Part shown: positions 25,670-36,274 of the stretch, in pieces
Position numbering within the stretch: the stretch's first letter is position 1
Layout of the letters: each line of letters opens with the position of its first letter
Assembly: GCF_900155545.1 (NCBI RefSeq)
Contig: NZ_LT732525.1
Coordinates: 731,260 to 795,259, forward strand
Source: Clostridium sp. Marseille-P2415
Lineage (GTDB): Bacteria; Bacillota; Clostridia; Lachnospirales; Lachnospiraceae
DNA: 64,000 nt
Reading direction: 5' to 3'
Made by a program: the position numbers and the translations under genes
The notes under the pieces: model-generated
Told to the model about the DNA's origin: nothing
Databases searched by the model: none
What the model saw: only the letters and a program-made list of their open reading frames with translations

Positions 25670-26686
25670 ATGACAAAGGGCATAACATTCATTTACAATC
25701 TGATTTTAATCATGGTTTATTCCGGCATCCTTTGGATGTCGTTCTCACTTTTTTTAAATGGGAAAGAAAAAATCCTGCTGTGGACAGGCATTTTATTCGG
25801 GGCAGCTTTGACGGATGATATTGTGATTTTCATGTCAGAAATGTTTGAGAATTTTGCGGAGTATTATAATAAGATTTTTATGATCGTTCCAACCCATAAA
25901 ACATTGCTTTATCTAATCATGTCCCTGGGCTATCTGACCATTTTCAAGCGATTAGTAAATAAAAAAATCACCTGGTATGATTATGGAATCTTAGCAGTTT
26001 ACGTGATTTTCATGCTTTTTGTACCTGCTATGAATAACAGTGCGTGGAAGATATGGCTTTATTTCCTGCCCAGCCAGCTTTATAATGCTTATATAGGTGC
26101 GGAAGTCTTAAGGATAATAAAAAAGAACCCTGAGGAATATCAGGATCCTTTCTATAAATGGTGTAAAAGACTTTTTTATATTACAGTTATCATGAATATC
26201 TGCATTATTGCGGAAGATACCATTGTAATTTTTCATTTTGATACTTATTCAAAATATTACATCAATATGAATAACAGAAGCTTTACCTCTGATATCTTAT
26301 ACCTTATCCACGCAGCGTTTTCTGCCGGTTACATTATGTACTACTTAAAAATATCATTCAGGAATAACACCATAGTGTCGAACGTAACCAGCCATACCCG
26401 GGAAAGCCTGCCCTCCGATATCGAAGAAAGCATATTGTATCATTTCAGTGATGAATACCATCTGACAGCCCGGGAACGTGAGATTTTAAAAGTGCTTCTC
26501 ATGGATAAGACCAATCAGGAAATAAGCGATGATTTCTATATCTCACTTGGAACCGCGAAAACCCATGTTCATAACATTTTCCAAAAGATAGGGGTTGTAA
26601 AACGTCCTCAGCTCCTTGATATCTATGAAATATACCGCAAAGAACAATTAAAAAAAGAACCGGAAAATGAAACACCGGCCCCATAA
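25670..26686 (+). CDS. aguR: Membrane-bound LuxR-family regulator of the agmatine operon (AguR-like)
   Basis: 338 aa. About seven hydrophobic helices in the N-terminal two thirds (residues 6-240), no recognised soluble sensor, then a C-terminal LuxR helix-turn-helix (about 265-325: LTAREREILKVLL, NQEISDDFYISLGTAKTHVHN). Divergent from the agmatine genes. In Lactococcus and Enterococcus the agmatine deiminase operon is activated by AguR, a transmembrane LuxR protein sensing agmatine, so the same role is very likely. CAGGAGG precedes the ATG. Confidence 0.85.
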   Translation: MTKGITFIYNLILIMVYSGILWMSFSLFLNGKEKILLWTGILFGAALTDDIVIFMSEMFENFAEYYNKIFMIVPTHKTLLYLIMSLGYLTIFKRLVNKKITWYDYGILAVYVIFMLFVPAMNNSAWKIWLYFLPSQLYNAYIGAEVLRIIKKNPEEYQDPFYKWCKRLFYITVIMNICIIAEDTIVIFHFDTYSKYYINMNNRSFTSDILYLIHAAFSAGYIMYYLKISFRNNTIVSNVTSHTRESLPSDIEESILYHFSDEYHLTAREREILKVLLMDKTNQEISDDFYISLGTAKTHVHNIFQKIGVVKRPQLLDIYEIYRKEQLKKEPENETPAP

Positions 26687-26717
26687 GCCTTACCCGGCCT
26701 GGGAACGGTGTGTTTTT
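26671..26717 (+). terminator. Terminator after aguR
   Basis: ACACCG...CGGTGT arms with a partly paired CCGGCC/GGCCTGG interior, then GTTTTTATTT. It overlaps the last codons of aguR and meets the convergent DUF1015 gene. Confidence 0.6.
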
Positions 26718-27954
26718 ATTTCAGCATATGAATAAATAGCCCGCTGCGCAGCTTTGGTTCGAACCAGGTGGATTTCGGAGGCATCAGCCGTCCTGCATCC
26801 GCCACGTCAAACAGTTCTTCAATGGATGTGGGATACATGGAAAATGCCACCGTCATATCCTCGGCACAACGCTTTTCCAACTCCTTAAGTCCCCGGATCC
26901 CACCGATAAAATCAATTCTCTTATCCGTTCTTGGATCTCCAATCCCCAGAACAGGGCCTAAGAGATTGTCCTGAAGAATGGATACGTCAAGGCCTTTTAC
27001 CGGATCCGGTGATTTCAATGAATCCCTGGCCTTTAAACAGTACCACGTCTGATTCAGATACAATCCAAACATTCCTTTTTCCGAAGGCGCATAAGGCTCC
27101 GCTCCGACGCAGGCCACTTCAAAGAACTCCTGTATGTTATGAAGAAAATCCGTTTCCGAAAGTCCGTTTAAATCCTTTACCACACGGTTATAAGGCATAA
27201 TCATCAGCTGATCATCGGGAAACAGCACGGAAAGAAAATAATTAAACGGTTCCTCTCCCGTAAATCCCTGATTTTCCCGGCGTCTTTTTAAACCTACCTT
27301 AACAGCGGAAGCAGCCCTGTGATGGCCATCCGCTATATAAGTGGCCGGAATTCCATGAAAAGCCTCTTCAATCATATGGATCATATCTGCATTATCAATC
27401 CGCCATACCTTGTGGCTGATCCCATCTTCTAAGACGAAATCATAGAGCGGCTTTGTGCCTGTTTTTAAATCCACAATTTTATTAATCGCTTCATTGGAAC
27501 GGTAAGCCAGGAAAATGGGACCGGTCTGGGCGTCTGTGGTATCCACATGGCGGATCCGGTCCACTTCCTTTTCCTCCCTGGTGTTTTCGTGTTTTTTGAT
27601 CACGCCGTTTATGTAATCATCAATGGAGGAGCAGGCCACAATTCCGGTCTGGCTCCGCCCGTCCATGATCAGCTTATAAATATAATAGGCTTCCAGACGG
27701 TCTTCCTCGAAAATTCCGTCCTTGATCCAGCTATTCAGCATTTCGCCGGCCTTTTCATAGACACGGTCATCATAGATGTCCACATCATCGGAAAACTGGG
27801 TTTCCGGCCTGTCTATGTTTAAAAATGACTTAGGATTGGCTGCCGTCACCTGACAGGCCTCCCTACGGTTATATACATCATAAGGAAGGGCTGCCACCAG
27901 ATGGGCATACCGTTCATCCGGCCGGACGCATTGAAATGGTTTTACAATCGCCAT
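26716..27954 (-). CDS. DUF1015 family protein
   Basis: 412 aa, the usual length of DUF1015. N-terminal MAIVKPFQCVRP and the central YIADGHHRAASAVK signature are present. Biochemical function is not established; linkage to serA and serC, seen here (10 nt downstream of serA), recurs in Clostridia and suggests a role tied to serine metabolism. Cytosolic. Confidence 0.88.
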   Translation of the reverse strand: MAIVKPFQCVRPDERYAHLVAALPYDVYNRREACQVTAANPKSFLNIDRPETQFSDDVDIYDDRVYEKAGEMLNSWIKDGIFEEDRLEAYYIYKLIMDGRSQTGIVACSSIDDYINGVIKKHENTREEKEVDRIRHVDTTDAQTGPIFLAYRSNEAINKIVDLKTGTKPLYDFVLEDGISHKVWRIDNADMIHMIEEAFHGIPATYIADGHHRAASAVKVGLKRRRENQGFTGEEPFNYFLSVLFPDDQLMIMPYNRVVKDLNGLSETDFLHNIQEFFEVACVGAEPYAPSEKGMFGLYLNQTWYCLKARDSLKSPDPVKGLDVSILQDNLLGPVLGIGDPRTDKRIDFIGGIRGLKELEKRCAEDMTVAFSMYPTSIEELFDVADAGRLMPPKSTWFEPKLRSGLFIHMLK

Positions 27955-27964
27955 AGTATCTCCT

Positions 27965-29128
27965 TTATTTAATGACTCTCACCCGGAGTACGCCTTTGAT
28001 GGCGTTTAACTTCTGTATGCTCACGGCATCTGCGGCACTCTCTAAATCAAGCAGGGTATAAGCGTACTTTTCGCGGCTCTTATTGGTCATATCGGAGATG
28101 TTTACGTCTCCTGCTGCCAGCGTTCCCGTGATCTGTCCGATCATGTTCGGAATATTTAAGTGAAGCACCGCGATACGGCTGGCCGCCTTGCATATTCCCA
28201 TGTCACAGGCAGGGAAGTTTACGGAGTTGCGGATGTTGCCGTTATCAATGTAATCCATGATTTCCTCTACTGCCATCCTGGCGCAGTTATCCTCGGATTC
28301 TTCCGTGGAGGCACCTAAATGGGGAATCACAATGGCTCCTTCCATATGAATGGACTTGGGATTCGGAAAATCCGTCACATATTTCTTTACCTTGCCGGAT
28401 TTTAAGGCAGCCGCCATATCGTCCTCATTGACCAGGACATCTCTTGCAAAGTTCAGGACTACAACACCATCCTTCATGTTATCCAGAGCGGCTTTGTCAA
28501 TCATGCCCTTTGTGGCATCCAATAACGGAACATGAAGGGTTATGTAATCGCACTCCTTGTAAATGGTATCCACAGAGGTGATATGCTTGATGTTTCTGGA
28601 AAGTCTCCATGCCGCGTTTACGGAAATAAACGGGTCATATCCATAGACCTCCATCCCAAGAGAGGAGCAGGCATTGGCCACTTCTGCTCCAATGGCGCCA
28701 AGGCCGATGACTCCCAGCTTCTTGCCCTTAATCTCACAGCCTGCAAATGCTTTCTTGGCTTTTTCCGCGGATTTTGCAATGTTTTCGTCGCCCTTGTTGG
28801 CCTTGCACCAGTCAATGCCTCCATCAATATCGCGGGAAGCCAGCATGAGTCCTGCAATGACCAGTTCCTTCACTCCATTGGCATTGGCTCCCGGCGTATT
28901 AAACACCACGATCCCCTCTCCGGCACATGCATCCAGAGGGATGTTATTGACTCCGGCACCGGCTCTTGCAATTGCTAAAAGCCCCTCCGGCAGTTCCATT
29001 TCATGCATGGAAGCGCTTCGGACCAGAACGCCTTCTGCTTCCTTTATCTCATCCGTTAGCGTGTAATCTTCTGTAAACAATGCGGTGCCATAACCGGAAA
29101 TCGCATTGAGGCAATGAATCTTTTTCAT
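27965..29128 (-). CDS. serA: D-3-phosphoglycerate dehydrogenase
   Basis: 387 aa; oxidises 3-phosphoglycerate to phosphohydroxypyruvate, first step of serine synthesis. Rossmann motif GLGAIGAEVA, catalytic Arg/Glu/His region ending HLGASTEESEDN, and a short C-terminal ACT domain (about 315-387) for possible serine feedback. Start ATG 29128 chosen: it begins MKKIHCLNAISGYG, with AAGGGGA upstream; the longer frame overlaps serC. Confidence 0.95.
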   Translation of the reverse strand: MKKIHCLNAISGYGTALFTEDYTLTDEIKEAEGVLVRSASMHEMELPEGLLAIARAGAGVNNIPLDACAGEGIVVFNTPGANANGVKELVIAGLMLASRDIDGGIDWCKANKGDENIAKSAEKAKKAFAGCEIKGKKLGVIGLGAIGAEVANACSSLGMEVYGYDPFISVNAAWRLSRNIKHITSVDTIYKECDYITLHVPLLDATKGMIDKAALDNMKDGVVVLNFARDVLVNEDDMAAALKSGKVKKYVTDFPNPKSIHMEGAIVIPHLGASTEESEDNCARMAVEEIMDYIDNGNIRNSVNFPACDMGICKAASRIAVLHLNIPNMIGQITGTLAAGDVNISDMTNKSREKYAYTLLDLESAADAVSIQKLNAIKGVLRVRVIK

Positions 29129-29153
29129 GGTTTCTAATCCCCTTCCTGTATGC

Positions 29154-30239
29154 TTATTTCGTGTACTTCGCTTCAAAATCCTTCATAAAGGATACCAGCG
29201 CCTCCACGCCTTCGGTTGGCATGGCATTATAAATGCTGGCACGCATACCGCCTACGGTCCTGTGGCCTTTTAAGTTTTCGAATCCTGCTGCCTTGGACTC
29301 TTTTACAAACAACGCATCCAGTTCTTCCTTTCCGGTTACAAATGGAACGTTCATAAGAGAACGGTCCTTCTTTACTACCGTACCGGTAAACATCCGGCTC
29401 TGATCCAGATAATCGTAAAGGAGGGCTGCTTTCTTTTCATTGGTTTCTTTCATGGCAGAAAGGCCGCCCCGGTTCTTTAACCATTTAAACACCTTTCCGC
29501 ATATGTAAATGCCATAAGCAGGCGGTGTGTTATAAAGTGAATCCGCATCGGCATGGGTCTTATAACGGAGCATGGTAGGCGTTTCCGGAAGTACGTCCTC
29601 CCGGATTAAATCTTCCCGGATGATGGTGATGACCACTCCTGCAGGCCCCACATTTTTCTGGGCGCCGGCAAAAATCAGGCCGTATTTTGAAACGTCAACA
29701 GGTTCAGATAAGAAACAGGAGGAGAGGTCAGCTACCAGTGTTTTTCCTTTTGTATTCGGCAATGTTTTGTACTTTGTGCCGTAAATCGTATTGTTTTCAC
29801 AGATGTAGACATAATCCGCATTCCCGGAAATCGGTAAATCCGAAACATCCGGGATATAACTGAAGGTCTTATCAGCGCTTGATGCGACCGCATTGGCCGT
29901 ACCGTAAAGCTTCGCTTCCTGATATGCCTTTTTCGCCCACTGTCCTGTGATGATGTAATCTCCCACACGGTTCTTAAATAAGTTCATCGGAACCATGGCA
30001 AACTGCTGGGAGGCACCGCCCTGCAAAAACAATACCTTATAATTGTCCGGAATACCCATTAAGTCCCGTAAATCCGCTTCTGCTTCGCCTATGATGGTCT
30101 CGAACATTTTTGACCTGTGGCTCATCTCCATTACGGACATTCCACAGCCCCTGTAATCCATCATTTCTTCCGCGGCTTCTCTTAAGACTTCTTCCGGCAG
30201 TACGGCTGGTCCTGCGGAAAAATTGTACACTCTGCTCAT
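29154..30239 (-). CDS. serC: Phosphoserine aminotransferase
   Basis: 361 aa class V PLP aminotransferase; makes phosphoserine from phosphohydroxypyruvate and glutamate. N-terminal YNFSAGPAVLPEEVL, PLP lysine in FAGAQKNVGPAG, and C-terminal GGMRASIYNAMP are all typical. 25 nt upstream of serA. No serB gene in the window. Confidence 0.96.
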   Translation of the reverse strand: MSRVYNFSAGPAVLPEEVLREAAEEMMDYRGCGMSVMEMSHRSKMFETIIGEAEADLRDLMGIPDNYKVLFLQGGASQQFAMVPMNLFKNRVGDYIITGQWAKKAYQEAKLYGTANAVASSADKTFSYIPDVSDLPISGNADYVYICENNTIYGTKYKTLPNTKGKTLVADLSSCFLSEPVDVSKYGLIFAGAQKNVGPAGVVITIIREDLIREDVLPETPTMLRYKTHADADSLYNTPPAYGIYICGKVFKWLKNRGGLSAMKETNEKKAALLYDYLDQSRMFTGTVVKKDRSLMNVPFVTGKEELDALFVKESKAAGFENLKGHRTVGGMRASIYNAMPTEGVEALVSFMKDFEAKYTK

Positions 30240-30288
30240 ATCTCTTCCTCCTCATATTTGGGGATTTTCTCCCCTGAATTACTGATTG

Positions 30289-31968
30289 TTAAATCTTTAA
30301 ATCTTCTGCGTCAAAAACATCCTGAATCGGCGCTCCCGGAGATACCATAGGAAACACCTTGTCATCACAATGGATCTGACAATCTATAACAACAGGAACG
30401 TTTCGCTCCATGGCCTCCTTAAGAACCGGCTCAAATTCTTCCTTGCTGGTTACCCGGTAAGCCTTAGCTCCCATTCCTTCTGCTACCTTTACAAAATCTA
30501 CCTGGTCATTAAGTACTGTATGTGAATAACGCTTTCCATAGAACAGGGTCTGCCACTGGCGGACCATGCCCAGCACATGGTTGTTTAAAACCACCTGGAT
30601 AATGGGAACGTTATAACGGACTGCCGTGGCGATCTCATTCATATTCATACGGAAACACCCGTCTCCGGCTATATTTATGACCACCTTATCCTTACAGCCA
30701 AGCTTTGCTCCGATGGACGCTCCCAGTCCGTAGCCCATGGTTCCAAGGCCTCCGGAAGTAATAAAGCTTCTTGGATATTTATACTGATAAAACTGGGCCG
30801 CCCACATCTGATGCTGCCCTACTTCCGTAGTAATGACAGCATCGCCCTGGGTCATCTCATAAATCTTTTCTATGATATAAGGTCCGGTCAGAATGCTCTT
30901 ATCGTAGCGCATGGGGTACATATCCTTCATGCGGTCAATGTGTGCCCGCCATTCCTCATGGTTTATGGGATCCAGGCGGGCATTTAACTTCTTTAAGATC
31001 ACCTTTACATCACCGATCACACTGGCATAGGCTTTTACATTCTTATTGATTTCTGCCGGGTCTACATCAAACTGAAGGATCTTTGCTTTCCGCGCGAACC
31101 TGGATGCATTGCCGGTCACCCGGTCGCTGAACCGGGCTCCCACTACGATCAGAAGGTCGCACTCGGTTATTCCGAAATTTGAGGTTTTGGTCCCGTGCAT
31201 ACCAACCATTCCGGTATACAGTTCATCGGTCCCGTTAAATGCCCCTTTTCCCATAAGGCTGTCTGCCACCGGGGCCTGGATCTTGTGAGCGAAGCAATGG
31301 AGTTCTTCCGACGCATTGGCCGTAACCGCACCGCCGCCTACAAAAATATACGGTTTTTCCGATTTCCGGATCAGCTGCAATGCTGTTTCCAAGTCCTCTG
31401 ACCGGATCGTATCCTCCTGCCGTACGATTGGCTCCGGAGCCTGATATTCATACTCATAGGTGCTGGCTGTTACATCCTTTGTAATGTCTACCAGCACAGG
31501 ACCCGGTCTGCCGGTCTGTGCGATTTCAAAGGCCCGGCGTATGGTGTCCGCCAGCTTTGTGATATCCTTCACAATGAAGTTGTATTTGGTAATGGGCATG
31601 GTTACACCGGTAATATCGATTTCCTGAAAGCTGTCACGTCCCAGCATGCCAACAGCCACGTTACACGTAATTGCCACCATTGGGATGGAGTCCATAAACG
31701 CGGTAGCAATACCGGTTACCAGATTAGTGGCCCCAGGCCCTGAGGTTGCCATGCAAACCCCAACTTTCCCGGTAGCCCTTGCATATCCGTCAGCCGCATG
31801 GGCCGCTCCCTGTTCGTGGGCGGGCAGGATATGATTTATCTCATCCTGATATTTATAAAGGGCATCGTATATATTCAGGATCGTGCCGCCAGGATATCCG
31901 AAAACAGTATCCACTCCCTGTTCCTTCAGGCATTCTATTACAATCTCTGCTCCTTTTAATGTCTTCAT
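30289..31968 (-). CDS. ilvB: Acetolactate synthase, large (catalytic) subunit
   Basis: 559 aa TPP enzyme. Catalytic Glu in PAHEQGAAHAADGYARATG, FAD/TPP regions and the thiamine motif GDGCFRMNMNEIATA. It condenses two pyruvates, or pyruvate and 2-oxobutyrate, for branched-chain amino acids. ATG 31968 follows AAGGAGAGCAGCCT. No ilvN regulatory-subunit gene is adjacent. 19 nt after ilvD. Confidence 0.95.
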   Translation of the reverse strand: MKTLKGAEIVIECLKEQGVDTVFGYPGGTILNIYDALYKYQDEINHILPAHEQGAAHAADGYARATGKVGVCMATSGPGATNLVTGIATAFMDSIPMVAITCNVAVGMLGRDSFQEIDITGVTMPITKYNFIVKDITKLADTIRRAFEIAQTGRPGPVLVDITKDVTASTYEYEYQAPEPIVRQEDTIRSEDLETALQLIRKSEKPYIFVGGGAVTANASEELHCFAHKIQAPVADSLMGKGAFNGTDELYTGMVGMHGTKTSNFGITECDLLIVVGARFSDRVTGNASRFARKAKILQFDVDPAEINKNVKAYASVIGDVKVILKKLNARLDPINHEEWRAHIDRMKDMYPMRYDKSILTGPYIIEKIYEMTQGDAVITTEVGQHQMWAAQFYQYKYPRSFITSGGLGTMGYGLGASIGAKLGCKDKVVINIAGDGCFRMNMNEIATAVRYNVPIIQVVLNNHVLGMVRQWQTLFYGKRYSHTVLNDQVDFVKVAEGMGAKAYRVTSKEEFEPVLKEAMERNVPVVIDCQIHCDDKVFPMVSPGAPIQDVFDAEDLKI

Positions 31969-31987
31969 AGGCTGCTCTCCTTTATCT

Positions 31988-33649
31988 TTATATTTCCAGA
32001 ATGGCTCCCCGGCTTGCAGGGGCTGCCATAGCCGCATAGCGGGCCAGATATCCTGAGGTCACCTGTGGCTTTCTTGGCTGCCACTTTGCCTTTCTTGCAG
32101 TCATTTCTTCGTCCGATACGTTTACGTCCAGCCGGTGGTTATCAATATCGATGGAAATGATGTCTCCCTCTTCTACCAGGGCAATGGGACCTCCCACTGC
32201 CGCCTCCGGACATGCATGCCCGATGGAAGCGCCTCTGGAAGCGCCGCTGAAACGGCCGTCTGTAATGAGCGCCACTGAAGAACCAAGCCCCATGCCTGCA
32301 ATGGCGGAGGTCGGATTTAACATTTCTCTCATGCCGGGGCCTCCCTTTGGACCTTCGTAGCGGATAACGACCACATCCCCGGCCACGATCCTGCCGCCCT
32401 TGATGGCTGCAATGGCATCCTCTTCACAGTCAAATACTCTTGCCGGGCCTTCATGCTTTAACATCTCAGGTGCCACAGCAGAGCGTTTTACCACTGCAGA
32501 ATCGGGAGCCAGGTTTCCTTTTAAAATGGCAATGCCGCCGGTCTGGCTGTAAGGATTTTCCACCGGCCGGATCACATCCGGATCTTTATTTACACAGTCC
32601 CTTATATTCTTTCCGACCGTTTTCCCTGTCACGGTCATACAGTCTAATTCCAGAAGCCCCAGCTTGCTGATCTCATTCATGACTGCGTAAATGCCGCCCG
32701 CTTCATTCAGATCTTCTATATAAGTAGGACCTGCCGGAGCCAGGTGGCAAAGGTTGGGAGTTTTTGCGCTGATTTCATTTGCAATCTCCAAATTTAGATC
32801 CACACCCGCCTCATGAGCGATAGCCGGAAGGTGAAGCATGCTGTTGGTACTGCATCCAAGCGCCATATCCATGGTCAGGGCATTGCGGAATGCTTTTTCT
32901 GTCATGATATCGCGGGGGCAGATATTTTCCCGGAACATTTCCATAACCGCCATTCCCGCGTGCTTTGCTAATTTAAGCCGTTCGGAATACACTGCCGGTA
33001 TGGTTCCATTTCCGCGTAATCCCATACCGAGAACTTCGGTCAGACAGTTCATGCTGTTGGCCGTATACATACCGGAGCAGGAGCCGCAGGTCGGACATGC
33101 CTTTTGCTCAAATTCCTTTACATCCTCTTCCGTCATATTCCCTGCAGCATAAGCGCCGACCGCTTCAAACATGCTGGATAAGCTGGTTTTATGCCCATGC
33201 ACACGTCCTGCCAACATTGGTCCGCCGCTGACGAACACTGTAGGTATATTAATACGGGCTGCTGCCATTAAAAGTCCAGGTACATTCTTATCACAGTTGG
33301 GAACCATAACCAATGCATCAAAGGCGTGGGCTCTAGCAAGACATTCAGTAGAATCCGCAACCAGGTCCCTGGTAACCAGTGAGTACTTCATGCCGATATG
33401 TCCCATGGCAATTCCATCGCAGACCGCAATGGCGGGGACCATCACCGGTGTGCCGCCTGCCATGGCGACTCCCATTTTGACGGCATCGACTATTTTGTCC
33501 AGGTTCATATGGCCCGGTACGATTTCATTATAAGAACTGACAATACCGACCAGAGGCTTCTCCATCTCTTCCTCAGTCATTCCCAGCGCGTTAAACAGGG
33601 AACGGTGAGGTGCCTGCTGCATTCCTTTTTTTACTGAATCACTCTTCAT
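31988..33649 (-). CDS. ilvD: Dihydroxy-acid dehydratase
   Basis: 553 aa Fe-S dehydratase making 2-oxoisovalerate and 2-oxo-3-methylvalerate. Cluster cysteines in PNCDKNVPG and [17 protein letters not shown], and the C-terminal GRFSGASRG motif, are present. ATG 33649 with AAGGAG 10 nt upstream. Transcribed after leuB. Confidence 0.96.
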   Translation of the reverse strand: MKSDSVKKGMQQAPHRSLFNALGMTEEEMEKPLVGIVSSYNEIVPGHMNLDKIVDAVKMGVAMAGGTPVMVPAIAVCDGIAMGHIGMKYSLVTRDLVADSTECLARAHAFDALVMVPNCDKNVPGLLMAAARINIPTVFVSGGPMLAGRVHGHKTSLSSMFEAVGAYAAGNMTEEDVKEFEQKACPTCGSCSGMYTANSMNCLTEVLGMGLRGNGTIPAVYSERLKLAKHAGMAVMEMFRENICPRDIMTEKAFRNALTMDMALGCSTNSMLHLPAIAHEAGVDLNLEIANEISAKTPNLCHLAPAGPTYIEDLNEAGGIYAVMNEISKLGLLELDCMTVTGKTVGKNIRDCVNKDPDVIRPVENPYSQTGGIAILKGNLAPDSAVVKRSAVAPEMLKHEGPARVFDCEEDAIAAIKGGRIVAGDVVVIRYEGPKGGPGMREMLNPTSAIAGMGLGSSVALITDGRFSGASRGASIGHACPEAAVGGPIALVEEGDIISIDIDNHRLDVNVSDEEMTARKAKWQPRKPQVTSGYLARYAAMAAPASRGAILEI

Positions 33650-33743
33650 CTGCTGCACACTCCTTTTCTTTTTTCATAACTTTCTGATTATATGGAAATC
33701 CGGGAGCGGTCAAAAACGATACGTTTTCTTCCGCTTCCGGCAA

Positions 33744-34832
33744 TTATCTTCCTATCCGCTCTGCGATAAGATCGCCCATCTCAGCCGTGGAAGCTTTTTT
33801 ACAACTCTCAGACATAATATCAGCCGTCCGGTACCCTTCCGCTAACACCTTCTGCACCGCAGCTTCCACTGCATCCGCTTCCCTGTCTAAATCAAAGGAA
33901 TAACGAAGCATCATGGCCCCCGAAAGAATGGTGGCTATGGGATTTGCAATATTCCTGCCCGCAATATCCGGTGCTGAACCATGGCTTGGTTCGTACATGC
34001 CAAATTTGCTTTCATTCATGCTGGCCGAAGAGAGCATTCCGATGGACCCGGTAATCATGCTGGCTTCATCGGATAAAATATCACCGAACATGTTCTCCGT
34101 CAGAATTACATCGAACTGTCCCGGATTCATGACAAGCTGCATCGCACAGTTATCAACCAGCATATGGGACAGTGCAACTTCCGGATAATCCTTTGCCACT
34201 TCTTCCACCACGCTTCTCCAAAGTCTGGAAGAATCCAGCACATTTGCTTTATCCACGCTGACCACCCGTTTCTTCCGTTTCATGGCAATATCAAAAGCTT
34301 TAACGGCAATTCTTCTGATCTCATTCTCATTATAGGTAAGAGTATCCACAGCAGTCATCACGCCATCCACTTCTTTGGTATACCGGTCCCCGAAATACAG
34401 GCCGCCCGTCAGTTCTCTCATAATGACCATATCAAAGCCTTCCCCGATGATCTCTTTCTTTAAGGGACAGGCCCCAGCCAGTTCTTTATAGAGATAAGCA
34501 GGACGGATATTGGCAAATAAATTAAGACCCTTGCGGATTGCCAGCAGCCCCGCTTCAGGTCTCAGATCCGGTGCCACATCGTACCATCTTGAATTTCCCA
34601 CATTTCCGCCAACTGCTCCAAGAAGGACGGAATCACTGTTTTTTGCTGTTTCCAATGCTTCCTTCGTTAAGGGAACACCATACGTATCAATGGAAATACC
34701 GCCCATTAAAACTTCCGTATACTGAAATTCATGGCCGTATACAATTCCCACTTTATCAAGAACCTTTCTCGCTTCGCCAATGATTTCAGGCCCAATCCCG
34801 TCACCAGGGATCACTGCAATGTTGTAATTCAT
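33744..34832 (-). CDS. leuB: 3-Isopropylmalate dehydrogenase
   Basis: 362 aa; oxidative decarboxylation of 3-isopropylmalate in leucine synthesis. [11 protein letters not shown] at the N-terminus, [10 protein letters not shown], and [21 protein letters not shown] (in two adjoining motifs, about 248-268). First gene of the leuB-ilvD-ilvB-serC-serA-DUF1015 run. leuA, leuC and leuD are not in the window. Confidence 0.96.
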   Translation of the reverse strand: MNYNIAVIPGDGIGPEIIGEARKVLDKVGIVYGHEFQYTEVLMGGISIDTYGVPLTKEALETAKNSDSVLLGAVGGNVGNSRWYDVAPDLRPEAGLLAIRKGLNLFANIRPAYLYKELAGACPLKKEIIGEGFDMVIMRELTGGLYFGDRYTKEVDGVMTAVDTLTYNENEIRRIAVKAFDIAMKRKKRVVSVDKANVLDSSRLWRSVVEEVAKDYPEVALSHMLVDNCAMQLVMNPGQFDVILTENMFGDILSDEASMITGSIGMLSSASMNESKFGMYEPSHGSAPDIAGRNIANPIATILSGAMMLRYSFDLDREADAVEAAVQKVLAEGYRTADIMSESCKKASTAEMGDLIAERIGR

Positions 34833-34881
34833 CTCTACTTCTCCCTCTATGTCACTGTACTATGCTAATGTATTTCTTCTC

Positions 34882-34910
34882 ATAATAGAACATTTATCGG
34901 GATTTTTCAA
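34882..34910 (-). promoter_or_regulatory. Promoter of the leuB-ilvDB-serCA run
   Basis: Minus strand TTGAAA (34905-34910), 17-nt spacer, TATTAT (34882-34887). The leader would be only about 42 nt, too short for a T-box or attenuator. Confidence 0.7.
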
Positions 34911-34974
34911 CTAAAATAAAATAATTTTACTGGAAAAGAATATATGAGATTGGAATTGAAACCATAAATGTAAG

Positions 34975-35745
34975 TTATGGAAGAGCTAAACAAGGCTTTT
35001 TCGCTAAATACAAAGCAATCGTATCGTTAAGTATTATTTTATTTCCCGCATTTATAATAGCTTCACGAACTCCGTTATAGAAGTTTGATTTATATGGTTC
35101 TTGTAATGTAATATGTTCTACCTGGGTACTGGCTAAGTATTCAATATACTCCTCCGCGGTATACACTCTTGTCCTTTTCCAATCACGGTAATTGTAATCA
35201 ACAAAACCGTAATTGACAACATTATCGTAATTCAGACTGCATGTATATTTTGTTTCAACATGGAAATGTTCATCATATACTTTTTGTATTGCATCATACA
35301 ATGCTCTATTCGATGTTTTTTCATCTGTAAGCGTCATAAACATCGCTAATGTTCCTCCGCTATTAAGAAGATTATACACCTTCGGAAAACAGATTTTTTC
35401 CGGTATCCACTGTATCGTTGCCGCTGAGAAAACCAAGTCGAATTTTTGATTGCCAAAGTCATGGATTTCAAAGTCGTCGTTTACTATATTGAAATTAATA
35501 TAAGAACCGAATTTCTTCTTTGTAAAATCCACAAAATGTTCACCGAGTTCAATTGCTGAATAATTGCAGCCGGTTTTTAGAAAAGGCTCGGTGGCCTGCC
35601 CCGTTCCAGGGCCAATCTCAAGTACTGATTTACTTGCATCAATTTCTGCATAATTAATCACATCAGCAAAAAGTTCATCACAATAGCGTGATCTCCATTT
35701 ATCAAACTTCTCTGGAATTGTATCAAATGTTTTTCGAAAATCCAT
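34975..35745 (-). CDS. Class I SAM-dependent methyltransferase
   Basis: 256 aa. SAM motif VLEIGPGTGQATEPF (about 41-55), then NIVNDDFE and FDLVFSAATIQWIPEK, as in the trans-aconitate/ubiquinone-type small-molecule methyltransferases. Substrate unknown. ATG 35745 follows GGAGGT by 7 nt. AT-rich compared with the amino-acid genes upstream; first of four accessory genes in a row. Confidence 0.88.
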   Translation of the reverse strand: MDFRKTFDTIPEKFDKWRSRYCDELFADVINYAEIDASKSVLEIGPGTGQATEPFLKTGCNYSAIELGEHFVDFTKKKFGSYINFNIVNDDFEIHDFGNQKFDLVFSAATIQWIPEKICFPKVYNLLNSGGTLAMFMTLTDEKTSNRALYDAIQKVYDEHFHVETKYTCSLNYDNVVNYGFVDYNYRDWKRTRVYTAEEYIEYLASTQVEHITLQEPYKSNFYNGVREAIINAGNKIILNDTIALYLAKKPCLALP

Positions 35746-35794
35746 ACCATTCACCTCCACATAATATAAAAAATCTTATCTAAAATAGAATTTA

Positions 35795-36235
35795 TCAGGA
35801 TAACCTCATGTATAAGATCAGATAGGGATTTCCTTGTTCATCTGTATCAGACCGTTTATAAACATGAAATCCCATATGTTCGTAAAACCCTATTGCTTGT
35901 GGGTTTTGTTCATTTACACCTAATTCATTTACATTATATTTTTCTATTCCGTATTGAAGAAGTTCCTTTCCGACTCCTCTGCCCTGCTCATCTGGGGAAA
36001 CAAAAAGCATTTCTAGCTTTTGTTCCTCAATTCCCATAAATGCGATGGGTTCGTCATTATTTGTTGCAATTATCAAGTGTGCAACACCATTTAAAGCATT
36101 TGGAACATATTCTGCAATCTTCTCAATTTCATCATCTGTTAAAAACATATGAGTAGCTTTTACTGACTTTTTCCAGACCTTAAACAACTTATCTATTAGT
36201 ATTTTGTCTCTATTTTCTGCATTAACAATATTCAT
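35795..36235 (-). CDS. GNAT family N-acetyltransferase
   Basis: 146 aa. Acetyl-CoA pyrophosphate loop QGRGVGKELLQYG (about 103-115) and C-terminal GFYEHMGFHVYKRSDTDEQG typical of YjaB/PhnO-like GNATs. Substrate unknown. Weak ribosome site (AAAGGCGGT). Lies 49 nt before the methyltransferase gene. Confidence 0.88.
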   Translation of the reverse strand: MNIVNAENRDKILIDKLFKVWKKSVKATHMFLTDDEIEKIAEYVPNALNGVAHLIIATNNDEPIAFMGIEEQKLEMLFVSPDEQGRGVGKELLQYGIEKYNVNELGVNEQNPQAIGFYEHMGFHVYKRSDTDEQGNPYLILYMRLS

Positions 36236-36274
36236 GATATACCGCCTTTGATTTTTCGATGTCTAATTTATTTT

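Noticed and set aside
34833-34974. T-box or leucine attenuator upstream of leuB
   Set aside because: The promoter leaves a leader of only about 42 nt, with no T-box motif or terminator hairpin.
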